From Hyphomicrobiales bacterium (GTDB taxonomy: Bacteria; Pseudomonadota; Alphaproteobacteria; Rhizobiales; Rhizobiaceae): a DNA stretch of 64,000 nucleotides. Of the stretch, positions 16,850 to 24,900 are shown piece after piece. Made by a program: the position numbers and the translations under genes. The DNA lies in contig UCCA01000018.1 of the NCBI GenBank assembly GCA_900470805.1, forward strand, positions 186,001-250,000, in the 5' to 3' direction. The notes under the pieces are model-generated. The model was not told the DNA's origin. It did not search any database and saw only the letters and a program-made list of their open reading frames with translations. The stretch's first letter is position 1, and each line of letters opens with the position of its first letter.

Positions 16850-18828
16850 CGCAGCGTTTTGTCTCACCCGGTCGCGTGTTTGTTGTTATCGCACTCACGG
16901 CATTGGCGCTCTGCCTTGCGGGAATGCTGACATATGTATCGCCGGACCGTCTCCTGGCCGCCCTCCTCGACCCGGATCGGGCGGCGTTCGGCGAGGTCTA
17001 CGTGCACTTCTCCCTCATGCCTCGTATCGTCATTGCAATCCTTTCAGGAGTTGCTCTCGCCTTTGCAGGAACGATCTTCCAGCAACTCTTGAAGAATCCA
17101 CTCGCGGAGCCATCGACCCTCGGCATATTATCCGGCGCGCAGTTGGCCATCACGCTAGCGTCCCTGTCCGTTGTCAGTTTGTCGGCCACCCAGCGCGAGC
17201 TTGCGGGTTTGGCGGGTGGTTTGGGGGCTGTCGCGCTGGTATGCGGGCTTGCTGCCAGAAGCGGATTCGCGCCGATTACGTTGCTTCTGTCGGGGATGAT
17301 CGTCAGCTTCGTTGCCGGATCCGCGTCGGTGATTACGGCACTGTTTCATCACGAGTATCTTCGTGGGGTCTTCATATGGGGAAGCGGATCGCTCATCCAG
17401 AATGACTTCACCAATGCAACCGCGGTGCTAACGCGCATGTTGATCTTGATGCCCGCCCTGCTGCTCTTTGTCCGTCCGCTCTCGATCGCAGGGCTTGACG
17501 ATGCGAGCGCCCGAAGCCTGGGGATATCGCCGGCAGTTCTGCGTGCCATCGTTCTTTTCCTCGCAACCGTCCTCTCGGCGCTGGTGGTGGCTCGTGTGGG
17601 TGTGATTGCCTTCATCGGGCTGGCAGCACCGAACATTGCTCGTCTTTCGGGTGCCCGCACTTTCCAGCAGCGACTGCTTTGGGGCTCGTTGTTTGGTGCA
17701 GCTCTCTTGTTGTTTGCCGACGGCATCGTTTTGACGGCAGCGCGGGCGATCGGTGAGGTCCCCACGGGTACCGTCACCGCGCTTTCTGGCGCACTCGTCA
17801 TGCTGTTGATGTTAAAGACAGTTCCCCCGGCGGCGGCCCAGATCGTGGCCGGTGCAAGCGATCGAATGCGAAATCGCTCACCGCATAAACTTGCTCTGCC
17901 TGTCGTCGTTGTGATCCTCGCGCTGTTCGCGATCTTCTCCCTGTATGAACACCTGTTTTCCCAAGGTATCGACAGCTCGGTGTTGTTGAGCGAGCGTTGG
18001 CCGCGCGTTCTGACATCCGCGTCTGCCGGTGCAATGCTGGCTCTGGCGGGAGCCATTACGCAGGCTGCGACGGGAAACCCCATGGCAAGCCCCGAAGGTC
18101 TTGGTGTCAGCGCTGGCGCGGGATTGGGTATTATTGGCGCGTTTTTCGTTGGCGGCATGGCGTCGCCTGTGATGCCTTTGATCGGGGGCGTCTTCGGCGC
18201 GGCCCTCGCGTTCTCGATCATTCTCGCTGTCGCCAGAACGCGTAGTTTTGCGCCTGGGCCAGTTCTGCTTGCCGGCGTGGCCATTGGTGCCCTTATCACA
18301 GCCGTTATCTCACTCATTGTTGCCAGTGGCGATCCGCGCGTGGCCTATATCCTTGCCTGGACAATGGGCCCGACATTTCGTGCCACCTCCATCGTCGCAA
18401 TCATCGCGGCAACCTTGGCTGTCTTTGCGCTGGGCCTCTCGCCGCTGTTTCGTCGCTGGCTTGACGTGCTTCCGCTGGGTGACGCACTCGCTCGGTCTGT
18501 CGGCATCCGCCCGGGTTTGGCTCGAGGTGTCATGCTGGTGTTCGTGGCAACGCTGACAGCGGCATCAACGTTGATCGTCGGGCCGCTCAGTTTCGTTGGG
18601 CTTATGGCCCCGCATCTTACGCGCATGGCCGGATCGCGCGGAACGGTCTCCTTCGTTTTCACAGCAAGTGCGGTAGGAGCCTTGCTGATGACCGTCGCTG
18701 ACTGGTTGGGCAGAAGTGTCGATTTTCCGTACGAGATACCTGCCGGTGTCTTGGCAGCCTTCATTGGAGGGCCATATTTCCTGTGGGTCATATACCGTCA
18801 GAACGGTCGTTCTGCCGTGATGAAATGA
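16846..18828 (+). CDS. fhuB: FhuB-like fused iron-siderophore ABC permease
   Basis: 660 residues from the ATG at 16846. Two FecCD-family permease halves are joined in one chain (about 1-325 and 335-655), the FhuB arrangement. Each half has the pattern MPRIVIAILSGVALAFAGTIFQ / WPRVLTSASAGAMLALAGAITQA, followed by NPLAEPSTLGILSGAQ / NPMASPEGLGVSAGAG, and later FIGLAAPNIARL / FVGLMAPHLTRM, which form the ATPase docking loops. About 18-20 transmembrane helices are expected. No ATPase gene follows: the 282 bases after the stop hold no Walker motifs, so a FhuC-type protein must be encoded elsewhere or be shared. Confidence 0.93.
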   Translation: MTQRFVSPGRVFVVIALTALALCLAGMLTYVSPDRLLAALLDPDRAAFGEVYVHFSLMPRIVIAILSGVALAFAGTIFQQLLKNPLAEPSTLGILSGAQLAITLASLSVVSLSATQRELAGLAGGLGAVALVCGLAARSGFAPITLLLSGMIVSFVAGSASVITALFHHEYLRGVFIWGSGSLIQNDFTNATAVLTRMLILMPALLLFVRPLSIAGLDDASARSLGISPAVLRAIVLFLATVLSALVVARVGVIAFIGLAAPNIARLSGARTFQQRLLWGSLFGAALLLFADGIVLTAARAIGEVPTGTVTALSGALVMLLMLKTVPPAAAQIVAGASDRMRNRSPHKLALPVVVVILALFAIFSLYEHLFSQGIDSSVLLSERWPRVLTSASAGAMLALAGAITQAATGNPMASPEGLGVSAGAGLGIIGAFFVGGMASPVMPLIGGVFGAALAFSIILAVARTRSFAPGPVLLAGVAIGALITAVISLIVASGDPRVAYILAWTMGPTFRATSIVAIIAATLAVFALGLSPLFRRWLDVLPLGDALARSVGIRPGLARGVMLVFVATLTAASTLIVGPLSFVGLMAPHLTRMAGSRGTVSFVFTASAVGALLMTVADWLGRSVDFPYEIPAGVLAAFIGGPYFLWVIYRQNGRSAVMK

Positions 18829-19053
18829 GGATCGAGAACGACGTCATGATCTGCACAAATGCAGGCTTAACCAGAAAACGTGATGTCGCAGTGCAGGTCT
18901 GAAAATGTCCCCTGGCTTCGGCGTCCTAGCATCCGCAGCCGTGTCGACGGCGCTCGAATATCTGACCAAATGTCGTTGACATGACGCCTGCTACGGGCAT
19001 GCACGAGACAATACGCACGTATCGGAGGATAACTACCAAGGTATTCTTGGCTG

Positions 19054-19078
19054 GGAACAAATGGTCCGCCACCGGGTT
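19054..19078 (+). promoter_or_regulatory. EcfG (general stress) type promoter
   Basis: GGAAC at 19054-19058, 16 bases, then GGTT at 19075-19078. The alphaproteobacterial EcfG consensus is GGAAC-N16/17-CGTT, so this has one mismatch. It lies 33 bases before the PRC-barrel start and a GGAGGAACTA ribosome-binding region. Orientation and spacing to the gene are as expected. Confidence 0.45.
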
Positions 19079-19110
19079 GAATAATCGAACAACAACGGAG
19101 GAACTACATC

Positions 19111-19407
19111 ATGGACCATACCAATCACGTTCGCCTCGCCACGTCCGAACTCACACCGTCTATCCTCGAAGGCGCAACGATCTATGGCGCTGATGACCAC
19201 AAGGTGGGCAAGCTGGATCACATTCATGGCGCGGGCACGGGTAGCACAGCAGTGATTGATGTTGGCGGCTTCCTTGGCATTGGCGCGAAGCCCGTCGGCG
19301 TCCCCCTGACAGATCTCGATTTCATGCGAGATGAAGATGGTGATGTCCACGCGGTGACGAGTTGGACGAAGGAACAGCTCAAGGCGATGCCTGAGCACCA
19401 TCACTAA
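19111..19407 (+). CDS. PRC-barrel domain protein
   Basis: A 98-residue cytoplasmic protein with one PRC-barrel beta-barrel (about 14-90): EGATIYGADDHKVGKLDHI, then AVIDVGGFLGIGAKPVGVPL and DLDFMRDEDGDVHAV. It ends in a short His-rich tail (MPEHHH). The ATG at 19111 is preceded by CGGAGGAACTA. Such small PRC-barrel proteins are common in rhizobial genomes and are often under general-stress control; an EcfG-like promoter lies just upstream. Molecular function is unknown. It forms a single-gene unit closed by a strong terminator at 19433-19460. Confidence 0.9.
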   Translation: MDHTNHVRLATSELTPSILEGATIYGADDHKVGKLDHIHGAGTGSTAVIDVGGFLGIGAKPVGVPLTDLDFMRDEDGDVHAVTSWTKEQLKAMPEHHH

Positions 19408-19432
19408 ATCCCGATAGCAAATAACACCAGAA

Positions 19433-19460
19433 GCCCGGCGGAATTGCCGGGCTTTTTTTT
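19433..19460 (+). terminator. Intrinsic terminator of the PRC-barrel gene
   Basis: GCCCGGC (19433-19439), loop GGAATT, GCCGGGC (19446-19452), then eight T residues (19453-19460). A perfect GC-rich stem with a T run, 25 bases after the stop. Confidence 0.9.
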
Positions 19461-19577
19461 CGCGAGGGGCCACGACTCCAGCTAGGCTGGCGTTCGATTT
19501 GGCCGATAGGCAGCAGGCCATAGTGCCGCCACAGATTTCCGCCCAATCATGCTTGAATAAAAGCGGGTGACTAAGAG

Positions 19578-20207
19578 ATGAAATTCCTGGTTTTCCTCGC
19601 TGCGGCATTCCTGCTAACAGCGCTTCAGACGAAGGCACAAGACTATGTGCCTTATGATGGATATGAGGACGATGGAGGATACTGGTACAACGACCCCTAC
19701 AATCCCTATCCACCACCGACCGAGTACGACCCCGGACCGGGTTATCGCGAACCGCCGCGGTACCGGGAGCCTCCAGCTCAACGGCAACAGCCATCGACGC
19801 GCCTCGCGAGGGGAACCATCGTTATCGCGACACGTGAACATACCCTGATCTACATAACGTCACGCGGCGAGCAGTTTGCCTACCCGATAGCCGTCGGTCG
19901 GGAAGGCAAGCAGTGGTACGGTTCGACAAGGGTGGTGTCCAAGCGAGAGCATCCCGAATGGCGACCGACAGCGGGCATGCGCCAGAAGAACCCAAGGCTA
20001 CCCGCCGTGGTCAAGCCCGGCCCCTCCAATCCCTTGGGAACCCGAGCCATCTATCTTGCCGATGGCCTGCTTCGGATCCATGGCACGAACGACCCCTCTT
20101 CCATTGGCACCAATGCGTCCAGCGGGTGCTTTCGGATGTATCGTCATGATGTCGAGGAGCTGTACGAGATGGTGCAGCCTGGAACCCAGGTCATCGTCCA
20201 GAGATGA
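19578..20207 (+). CDS. L,D-transpeptidase (YkuD domain), exported
   Basis: 209 residues. A signal peptide (1-20, ending QTKA) is followed by a Tyr/Pro-rich low-complexity linker (about 22-70) and a YkuD catalytic domain (about 78-207). The active-site block is HGTN (168-171), SIG and SSGCFRM (181-187), with catalytic Cys184 and His168. The enzyme forms or edits 3-3 peptidoglycan cross-links or anchors proteins to peptidoglycan in the periplasm; rhizobia carry many paralogues. The linker probably spans from a partner to the wall. The ATG at 19578 follows AAGAG. It converges with the cyclase gene to the right. Confidence 0.92.
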   Translation: MKFLVFLAAAFLLTALQTKAQDYVPYDGYEDDGGYWYNDPYNPYPPPTEYDPGPGYREPPRYREPPAQRQQPSTRLARGTIVIATREHTLIYITSRGEQFAYPIAVGREGKQWYGSTRVVSKREHPEWRPTAGMRQKNPRLPAVVKPGPSNPLGTRAIYLADGLLRIHGTNDPSSIGTNASSGCFRMYRHDVEELYEMVQPGTQVIVQR

Positions 20208-20360
20208 CGTCGCTTATCTCCATCTATTGCTGAGTGAGCCTTTTCCATGCGAACGGGTGGTCATTTGCAGGGCGCATCCCTCGTAGCCGTCAACATTCAC
20301 AGGCACATCGTGCCATCTGTACGTTTGCTATGGCTTTGGATAGAGAGCAACTTTCCGAGA

Positions 20361-21563
20361 TCAGGTCTCCCACGCAAAGACCTCGGCGGGCTCTGCAACG
20401 CCCTTTAGCGCAAACGTGCCTACACTCTCGAAGCCTGTCGCGACCTGCGCGGCGAACGGCGCTGACGCCAAAATGCTGCGGTCGACAGCATCGGCTAGCT
20501 TTTCGATCCGGGCTGCTTCATTGACCGCGCGCCCGATCGCGGTGAAGTCGAGACGGCGGGACGCCCCTATGTTCCCGTAAAACAACTCTCCGACGTGGAG
20601 AACGATATCGACCAAAAACTGTGGCTCGTCGAGCTCTTTCCGCTTCACGTTCAGCAATTGATTCGAATTCATGGCCGCGCGCGCCGATGAAAGAGCACGA
20701 CCACAAGCTTCGGACGGATCGTTGATGTCAGCGGGAAAGATCGCCAGCAGGCTGTCGCCCATGAACTTGAGAATCTCTCCACCGTGTTCCTCCACAGGTC
20801 CGGCGAGAGCCTCGAAGTGCTCATTGAGCCAACCAACGATCCTCTGGGGTGGCCACCGTTCATTCAATGACGTGAAGTCCTTCAGATCGGCGAGCAGGAT
20901 CGCGGCATAGATCGAGGCCCCATCCCCTCGTCGGGTTTGGCCACTCAGGATACGGCCACTCGTTCGCGCTCCGGTGTAAACCGCAAGCGTGTCGGTAGCG
21001 ACCCTCGTTGTCGCGACGCGACAGCAGGCTAGCGCAAGCGCCGGCATGAAACGCTCCACGCCGGCAATCTGCTCCTGCGAGAAACCGCCCGCGGCATCGA
21101 TTGCAAGCGAGAATCCAACGCCGCCAAGCGCGGTCTCTCCGGGGAATTCCGCCAGCTTTATCAGGTAGTCGGTCGCTCCCAACGCCACCAGTTCATCCAA
21201 TAACGGAAAGCTCTTTGCGTGCTCCGTAGGCAAGCGCCATCGGGCGTAGAGGAGGTCATTCGACAGGAGATGGAAGATGGGCGAGCGCTCGAACATCTCC
21301 TGGCCTGCATCATCGTGCCCCTGGATATCGACTGACATGACCGAACGCGGCGACCATGCAACCGAGAATCCCTTCTGCATCGGATCTATGGATGGCATAG
21401 CAATTGAAGCTCGCACGATCGGGTAGCCCAAGGCGACCAAACGCGGCGCGAGGCCCTCCATGATCTGCTCGATGCTTGTGCTGGACAATCCTTTGGCAAT
21501 GATCCAGTCGATCAGCTCCTGCAAACCCTGCACCAAAACGCCTCCCTCCTCGCTCGACAGCAT
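20361..21563 (-). CDS. Class III adenylate/guanylate cyclase with N-terminal sensor region
   Basis: 400 residues from the ATG at 21563, preceded by GGAAAA; an upstream GTG at 21650 would add 29 basic residues and lacks a ribosome site. The N-terminal half (about 1-190) resembles the soluble sensor domain often fused to rhizobial cyclases. The C-terminal catalytic domain (about 210-390) shows ILLADLKDFTSLNE with metal Asp residues, EILKFMGDSLLAIFP, VGELFYGNIGASRRLDFTAIG and AVNEAARIE. It should make cAMP or cGMP in the cytoplasm. The position that is often Asp after TAIG is Arg here, as in many rhizobial paralogues, so nucleotide specificity is open. Confidence 0.88.
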   Translation of the reverse strand: MLSSEEGGVLVQGLQELIDWIIAKGLSSTSIEQIMEGLAPRLVALGYPIVRASIAMPSIDPMQKGFSVAWSPRSVMSVDIQGHDDAGQEMFERSPIFHLLSNDLLYARWRLPTEHAKSFPLLDELVALGATDYLIKLAEFPGETALGGVGFSLAIDAAGGFSQEQIAGVERFMPALALACCRVATTRVATDTLAVYTGARTSGRILSGQTRRGDGASIYAAILLADLKDFTSLNERWPPQRIVGWLNEHFEALAGPVEEHGGEILKFMGDSLLAIFPADINDPSEACGRALSSARAAMNSNQLLNVKRKELDEPQFLVDIVLHVGELFYGNIGASRRLDFTAIGRAVNEAARIEKLADAVDRSILASAPFAAQVATGFESVGTFALKGVAEPAEVFAWET

Positions 21564-21769
21564 TGATTGTTTTCCATACGCCGACTTACCAAGCGAGAGA
21601 AGCAATGAGCAAGCTTTCCATCGGGAACGCGCCACTTTCCGCACACCCACAAGGCTGTAACGGATGCCTATACTGTCACGAAGCTCCGTGCGCAGTTACG
21701 GAATGAAGACATGTCATTGAAAACTGCTGCAAAGATCACGATCTCAAGATCATGATCGGAGCCTGACCC

Positions 21770-22144
21770 ATGCTGTATCTTTGCCTTACCTTTTCAATCG
21801 TCGTGTGCACGACCTTCGCGGTGCGTTTTTTCGCAGCCAAGACCCGCCTGGTAGAAAAGACCATTGAGGAGACAATCGCCCGCAAGCTTGCATCGTCTCC
21901 CCTGCAGGTCGAACTGGTCCGTTTGCGAGAAGAAAACGGCGTGATGCGCAATCTCCTTATCGACATGGTGGAGAACGAGGCTTCTCTCGCCTACGCGACA
22001 CAGATGTCGGAAGCCGAAAAGACAAGGGCAATCGAGGCGCGCACACAGAGGCGCAGAGAGGTGTTCGGCGAGGCTATAGCCGCACTCCAGAAGCCAGGCG
22101 GAGGACAGGACGCAACGTTCAAATTTCCGGCCGAGCGGGCGTAG
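21770..22144 (+). CDS. Small membrane-anchored coiled-coil protein, unknown
   Basis: 124 residues not matched to a known family. One N-terminal transmembrane helix (about 2-22, LYLCLTFSIVVCTTFAVRFF) is followed by a charged helical region rich in Glu/Arg (about 25-100), likely a coiled coil facing the cytoplasm, and a short disordered tail. The ATG at 21770 has only a weak upstream GGAG (21756-21759). It stands alone between the cyclase and the sulfonate operon. Codon use resembles its neighbours, which supports a real gene. Confidence 0.55.
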   Translation: MLYLCLTFSIVVCTTFAVRFFAAKTRLVEKTIEETIARKLASSPLQVELVRLREENGVMRNLLIDMVENEASLAYATQMSEAEKTRAIEARTQRRREVFGEAIAALQKPGGGQDATFKFPAERA

Positions 22145-22306
22145 TCCAGCCGTTTCCCATTTGGCTGCCTCAAAGAAGGTTAATCTATCTTCTGTCAGCG
22201 CAGTGAAAGAGTTTTACCAAACCCGGCACGCAGAAGAGAACACAATCCCTACAAACTCGATAGGCGCACTATACATTCTAGGCAGTTGGCCTCGAAGGGT
22301 CGCCAT

Positions 22307-23305
22307 ATGGAGCAAACAATGAATAGACGAACTCTTCTGCAGGCTGCAATCATCGGCGCAACGGCGGTACTGGGCTCTCTGCCGGCATTGGCTGCCGATA
22401 CATCTTCGAAGCTGGTTGTCGCAGACCAGAGCGAGCTGGTGCGCAATCTTCTAGACGCGAGCGGAGAGAGGAAAAATCTGGACTTCGCTATAGAGTTCCC
22501 CAATTTCGCCGGGGGGCCGGCTATTCTTGAAGCAATTCGCGCAGGTGCTCTGGATATCGCCTATGTGGGGGACACCCCACCGATCCAGGCGCGCGCTTCT
22601 GGAACTCTGCTTCCGATTGTCGGGACCTTTACGCGCGAAGTTGCGCAGTATCGGCTAACCAGCCGCCCCGGTCTTGTGATCAACAAGCTCTCTGAACTAA
22701 AGGGCAAGAAGGTAAGCTATGTTGAGGGTTCCGGCCGGCAGGTCTTCCTGATCGAGGCCCTGAACCGCGCTGGACTGAAGCTCACCGACGTCACTCTTGT
22801 CAACCTGCGCGTTGCCGACCTCCCAGACGCAATCCGGTCCGGTACAGTGGACGTCGCGGTTCTCCAGGAACCGCATGTCACAAGGCTCGTAAAGCAGGTT
22901 GGCGCCTCACCTGTTCTTGATCCGGAAGAGCGCAAGCTGCTTCCAAGCACCTCGTATTTCTACGCTCGCCCCGAGGCTCTGGCCGACCCTGCGAAGGTTG
23001 AGGAAATCAAGAAGTTCCTGACGGCGTTTGTCCGCGCCGGCAAATGGAGCAACGACCACGACAAGGAGTGGGCAAAGTTCTACTACACCGACTTCCAGCG
23101 CGTTTCGGCGGAAGATACCGACGCGATCCTGAAGGGACAGTCACCTCTCATTTTCCAGACATCGGCGGAGGCCATCCCCCATCACCAGAAGCTGATCGAC
23201 ATCCTCTATCAAGCAGGCTCGATCAAAGAACAGTTTGATGCCAAGGGATCGTTTGTCGATACGTTCGACTCGACCATTCAGCAGGCTCGTGAAGGCGGTA
23301 GCTGA
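22307..23305 (+). CDS. Sulfonate/taurine-type ABC binding protein (SsuA-like)
   Basis: About 332 residues. The ATG at 22307 has AAGGG seven bases upstream; 22319 with GGAG is an alternative start. The signal contains NRRTLLQAAIIGATAVLG, a possible Tat or Sec leader with cleavage near ALA. The mature domain follows the NMT1/SsuA pattern: IEFPNFAGGPAILEAIRAGALDIAYVGDTPP, then LKGKKVSYVEGSG and DVAVLQEPHVTRL. It delivers an alkanesulfonate or related organosulfur compound to the permease, whose start overlaps its stop (TGATG at 23303-23307). The FMN monooxygenase at the end of the operon supports sulfur scavenging. Confidence 0.88.
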   Translation: MEQTMNRRTLLQAAIIGATAVLGSLPALAADTSSKLVVADQSELVRNLLDASGERKNLDFAIEFPNFAGGPAILEAIRAGALDIAYVGDTPPIQARASGTLLPIVGTFTREVAQYRLTSRPGLVINKLSELKGKKVSYVEGSGRQVFLIEALNRAGLKLTDVTLVNLRVADLPDAIRSGTVDVAVLQEPHVTRLVKQVGASPVLDPEERKLLPSTSYFYARPEALADPAKVEEIKKFLTAFVRAGKWSNDHDKEWAKFYYTDFQRVSAEDTDAILKGQSPLIFQTSAEAIPHHQKLIDILYQAGSIKEQFDAKGSFVDTFDSTIQQAREGGS

Positions 23306-24162
23306 TGACCGATATCCTCGACAGCAGGTACACGACATCGGGAAACGCCTCTCAACGCCAGCAGGCGCGATCCGAAGTCCGGAAGCAGCCCCGGCTCGTG
23401 CCCGGCAAGCTGCCGCGCGGCGCGCGTCTGCTCGGGCCTTTCCTTTTGCTTATCTCCTGGGAAGCGGCATCACGCCTCGGCTTGCTGTCAACCTACACGC
23501 TGGCCGCGCCATCAACAGCGTTAAAAACCGGGTACGACATGATCGTGGACGGCACGCTGCTACCACATCTTCTGGCTTCGGCGGGGCGTGCCTATAGCGG
23601 TCTGTTTCTGGGCGTATTTGTCGGCGTCATCCTTGCGCTTTTATCGGGCCTCACACGAAGCGGAGAAGCCTTGATCGACGGTATCGTCCAGATCAAGCGG
23701 GCTGTCCCGACGCTGGCACTGATACCATTGGTTATCATCTGGTTGGGCATTGGCGAGACAATGAAGATTTTCCTGATCTTCACGGCAGTGCTGGTTCCCG
23801 TTTACATCAATACACATGCGGCTCTGCGCAGTATCGATATAGGACATGTCGAACTCGCTCGAACGCTTGGTCTCACGCGGTTGGAGTTCGTTCGTCACGT
23901 CGCGCTGCCAGGGGCGTTGCCCGGCTTTTTCGTTTCGTTGCGCTTGGCCGTCGCGCTCTGTTGGACCGCACTCGTGGTTCTGGAGCTGGTCAACACTCAG
24001 ACGGGGATTGGCTATTTGATGAACCGCGCCCGCGATTGGGGCCAGACGGATATCATCGTTGTCGGCATCATTATCTATGCCGTCCTTGGCCTGGTCTCGG
24101 ACGCTGTGGTCAGGTTCGTCGAAAGCCGCGCCCTGTCTTACAGGAGGGCCCTTGGATCATGA
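23305..24162 (+). CDS. Sulfonate-type ABC permease (SsuC-like)
   Basis: A 285-residue inner-membrane protein of the BPD_transp_1 family with about six helices; the first follows a basic N-terminal 30 residues. The EAA loop reads HVELARTLGLTRLEFVRHVALPGALP in overlapping parts (about 178-203), which is where the ATPase docks, and the sequence continues LRLAVALCWTALVV as in SsuC/TauC. It overlaps the binding-protein gene upstream and the ATPase gene downstream (ATGA at 24159-24162), so all three are coupled. It transports an unidentified organosulfur compound inward. Confidence 0.9.
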   Translation: MTDILDSRYTTSGNASQRQQARSEVRKQPRLVPGKLPRGARLLGPFLLLISWEAASRLGLLSTYTLAAPSTALKTGYDMIVDGTLLPHLLASAGRAYSGLFLGVFVGVILALLSGLTRSGEALIDGIVQIKRAVPTLALIPLVIIWLGIGETMKIFLIFTAVLVPVYINTHAALRSIDIGHVELARTLGLTRLEFVRHVALPGALPGFFVSLRLAVALCWTALVVLELVNTQTGIGYLMNRARDWGQTDIIVVGIIIYAVLGLVSDAVVRFVESRALSYRRALGS

Positions 24163-24887
24163 ATGCACATGCTCCCATCCCGAATGCCGTCACGCTTCGA
24201 AAGCTTTCCCGCAGTTTCAAAGGTAAAACCATCCTCGATCGCGTCTCGCTCGACATCCCCCATGGACAGTTTGTGTCGCTGCTCGGAGAATCCGGATCGG
24301 GAAAGACAACCCTCCTTCGTGCACTGGCGGGCCTTGACGACGACGCCGAAAGCCAAGGGCATTTTACCGTCCCCGACAGCACATCGGTGCTGTTCCAGGA
24401 TTCGAGGCTGCTGCCCTGGAAGACGGTCATCGAGAATGTGACGCTGGGCCTTCGCCGCCCAGACGCCAAGTCGGCTGCGCTTTCGATGCTTGATGCGGTC
24501 GGGCTCGGTGACAAGGCAAACGTATGGCCTTCGACATTGTCGGGTGGCCAGAAGCAAAGAGTGTCATTGGCGCGCTCCCTGATCCGCTCGCCCGAACTAC
24601 TCCTGGCCGACGAACCGTTCGGTGCGCTCGATGCACTGACCCGCATTCGCATGCAGGAGTTGCTGATGCGCCTAGTCGAGCGAGAAAGACCCACGATTAT
24701 CCTTGTGACCCATGATGTCGACGAGGCACTACTCCTGTCGGATCGCGTCCTCGTGCTTCAGGACGGTCGTATCGCCGAGGATCACACCATCTCACTGCCG
24801 CATCCGCGGCGGTCTCATCAATCGGAATTGCTCGATCTGCGCGCACAGCTTTTGACCAGCTTTGGCGTCAGCGCTGAACGAGTCTGA
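24159..24887 (+). CDS. Sulfonate-type ABC transporter ATPase (SsuB-like)
   Basis: 242 residues from the ATG at 24159, preceded by AGGAGGG. Walker A is GESGSGKTT, the Q-loop VLFQDSRLLPW is typical of SsuB/TauB, the signature is LSGGQKQRV, Walker B is LLLADEPFGALD and the switch is VTHDVDEA. It energises the preceding permease. The C-terminal 25 residues are variable. Thirteen bases separate it from the FMN monooxygenase, which supports one transcript. Confidence 0.92.
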   Translation: MNAHAPIPNAVTLRKLSRSFKGKTILDRVSLDIPHGQFVSLLGESGSGKTTLLRALAGLDDDAESQGHFTVPDSTSVLFQDSRLLPWKTVIENVTLGLRRPDAKSAALSMLDAVGLGDKANVWPSTLSGGQKQRVSLARSLIRSPELLLADEPFGALDALTRIRMQELLMRLVERERPTIILVTHDVDEALLLSDRVLVLQDGRIAEDHTISLPHPRRSHQSELLDLRAQLLTSFGVSAERV

Positions 24888-24900
24888 AAGGTACCTATCC

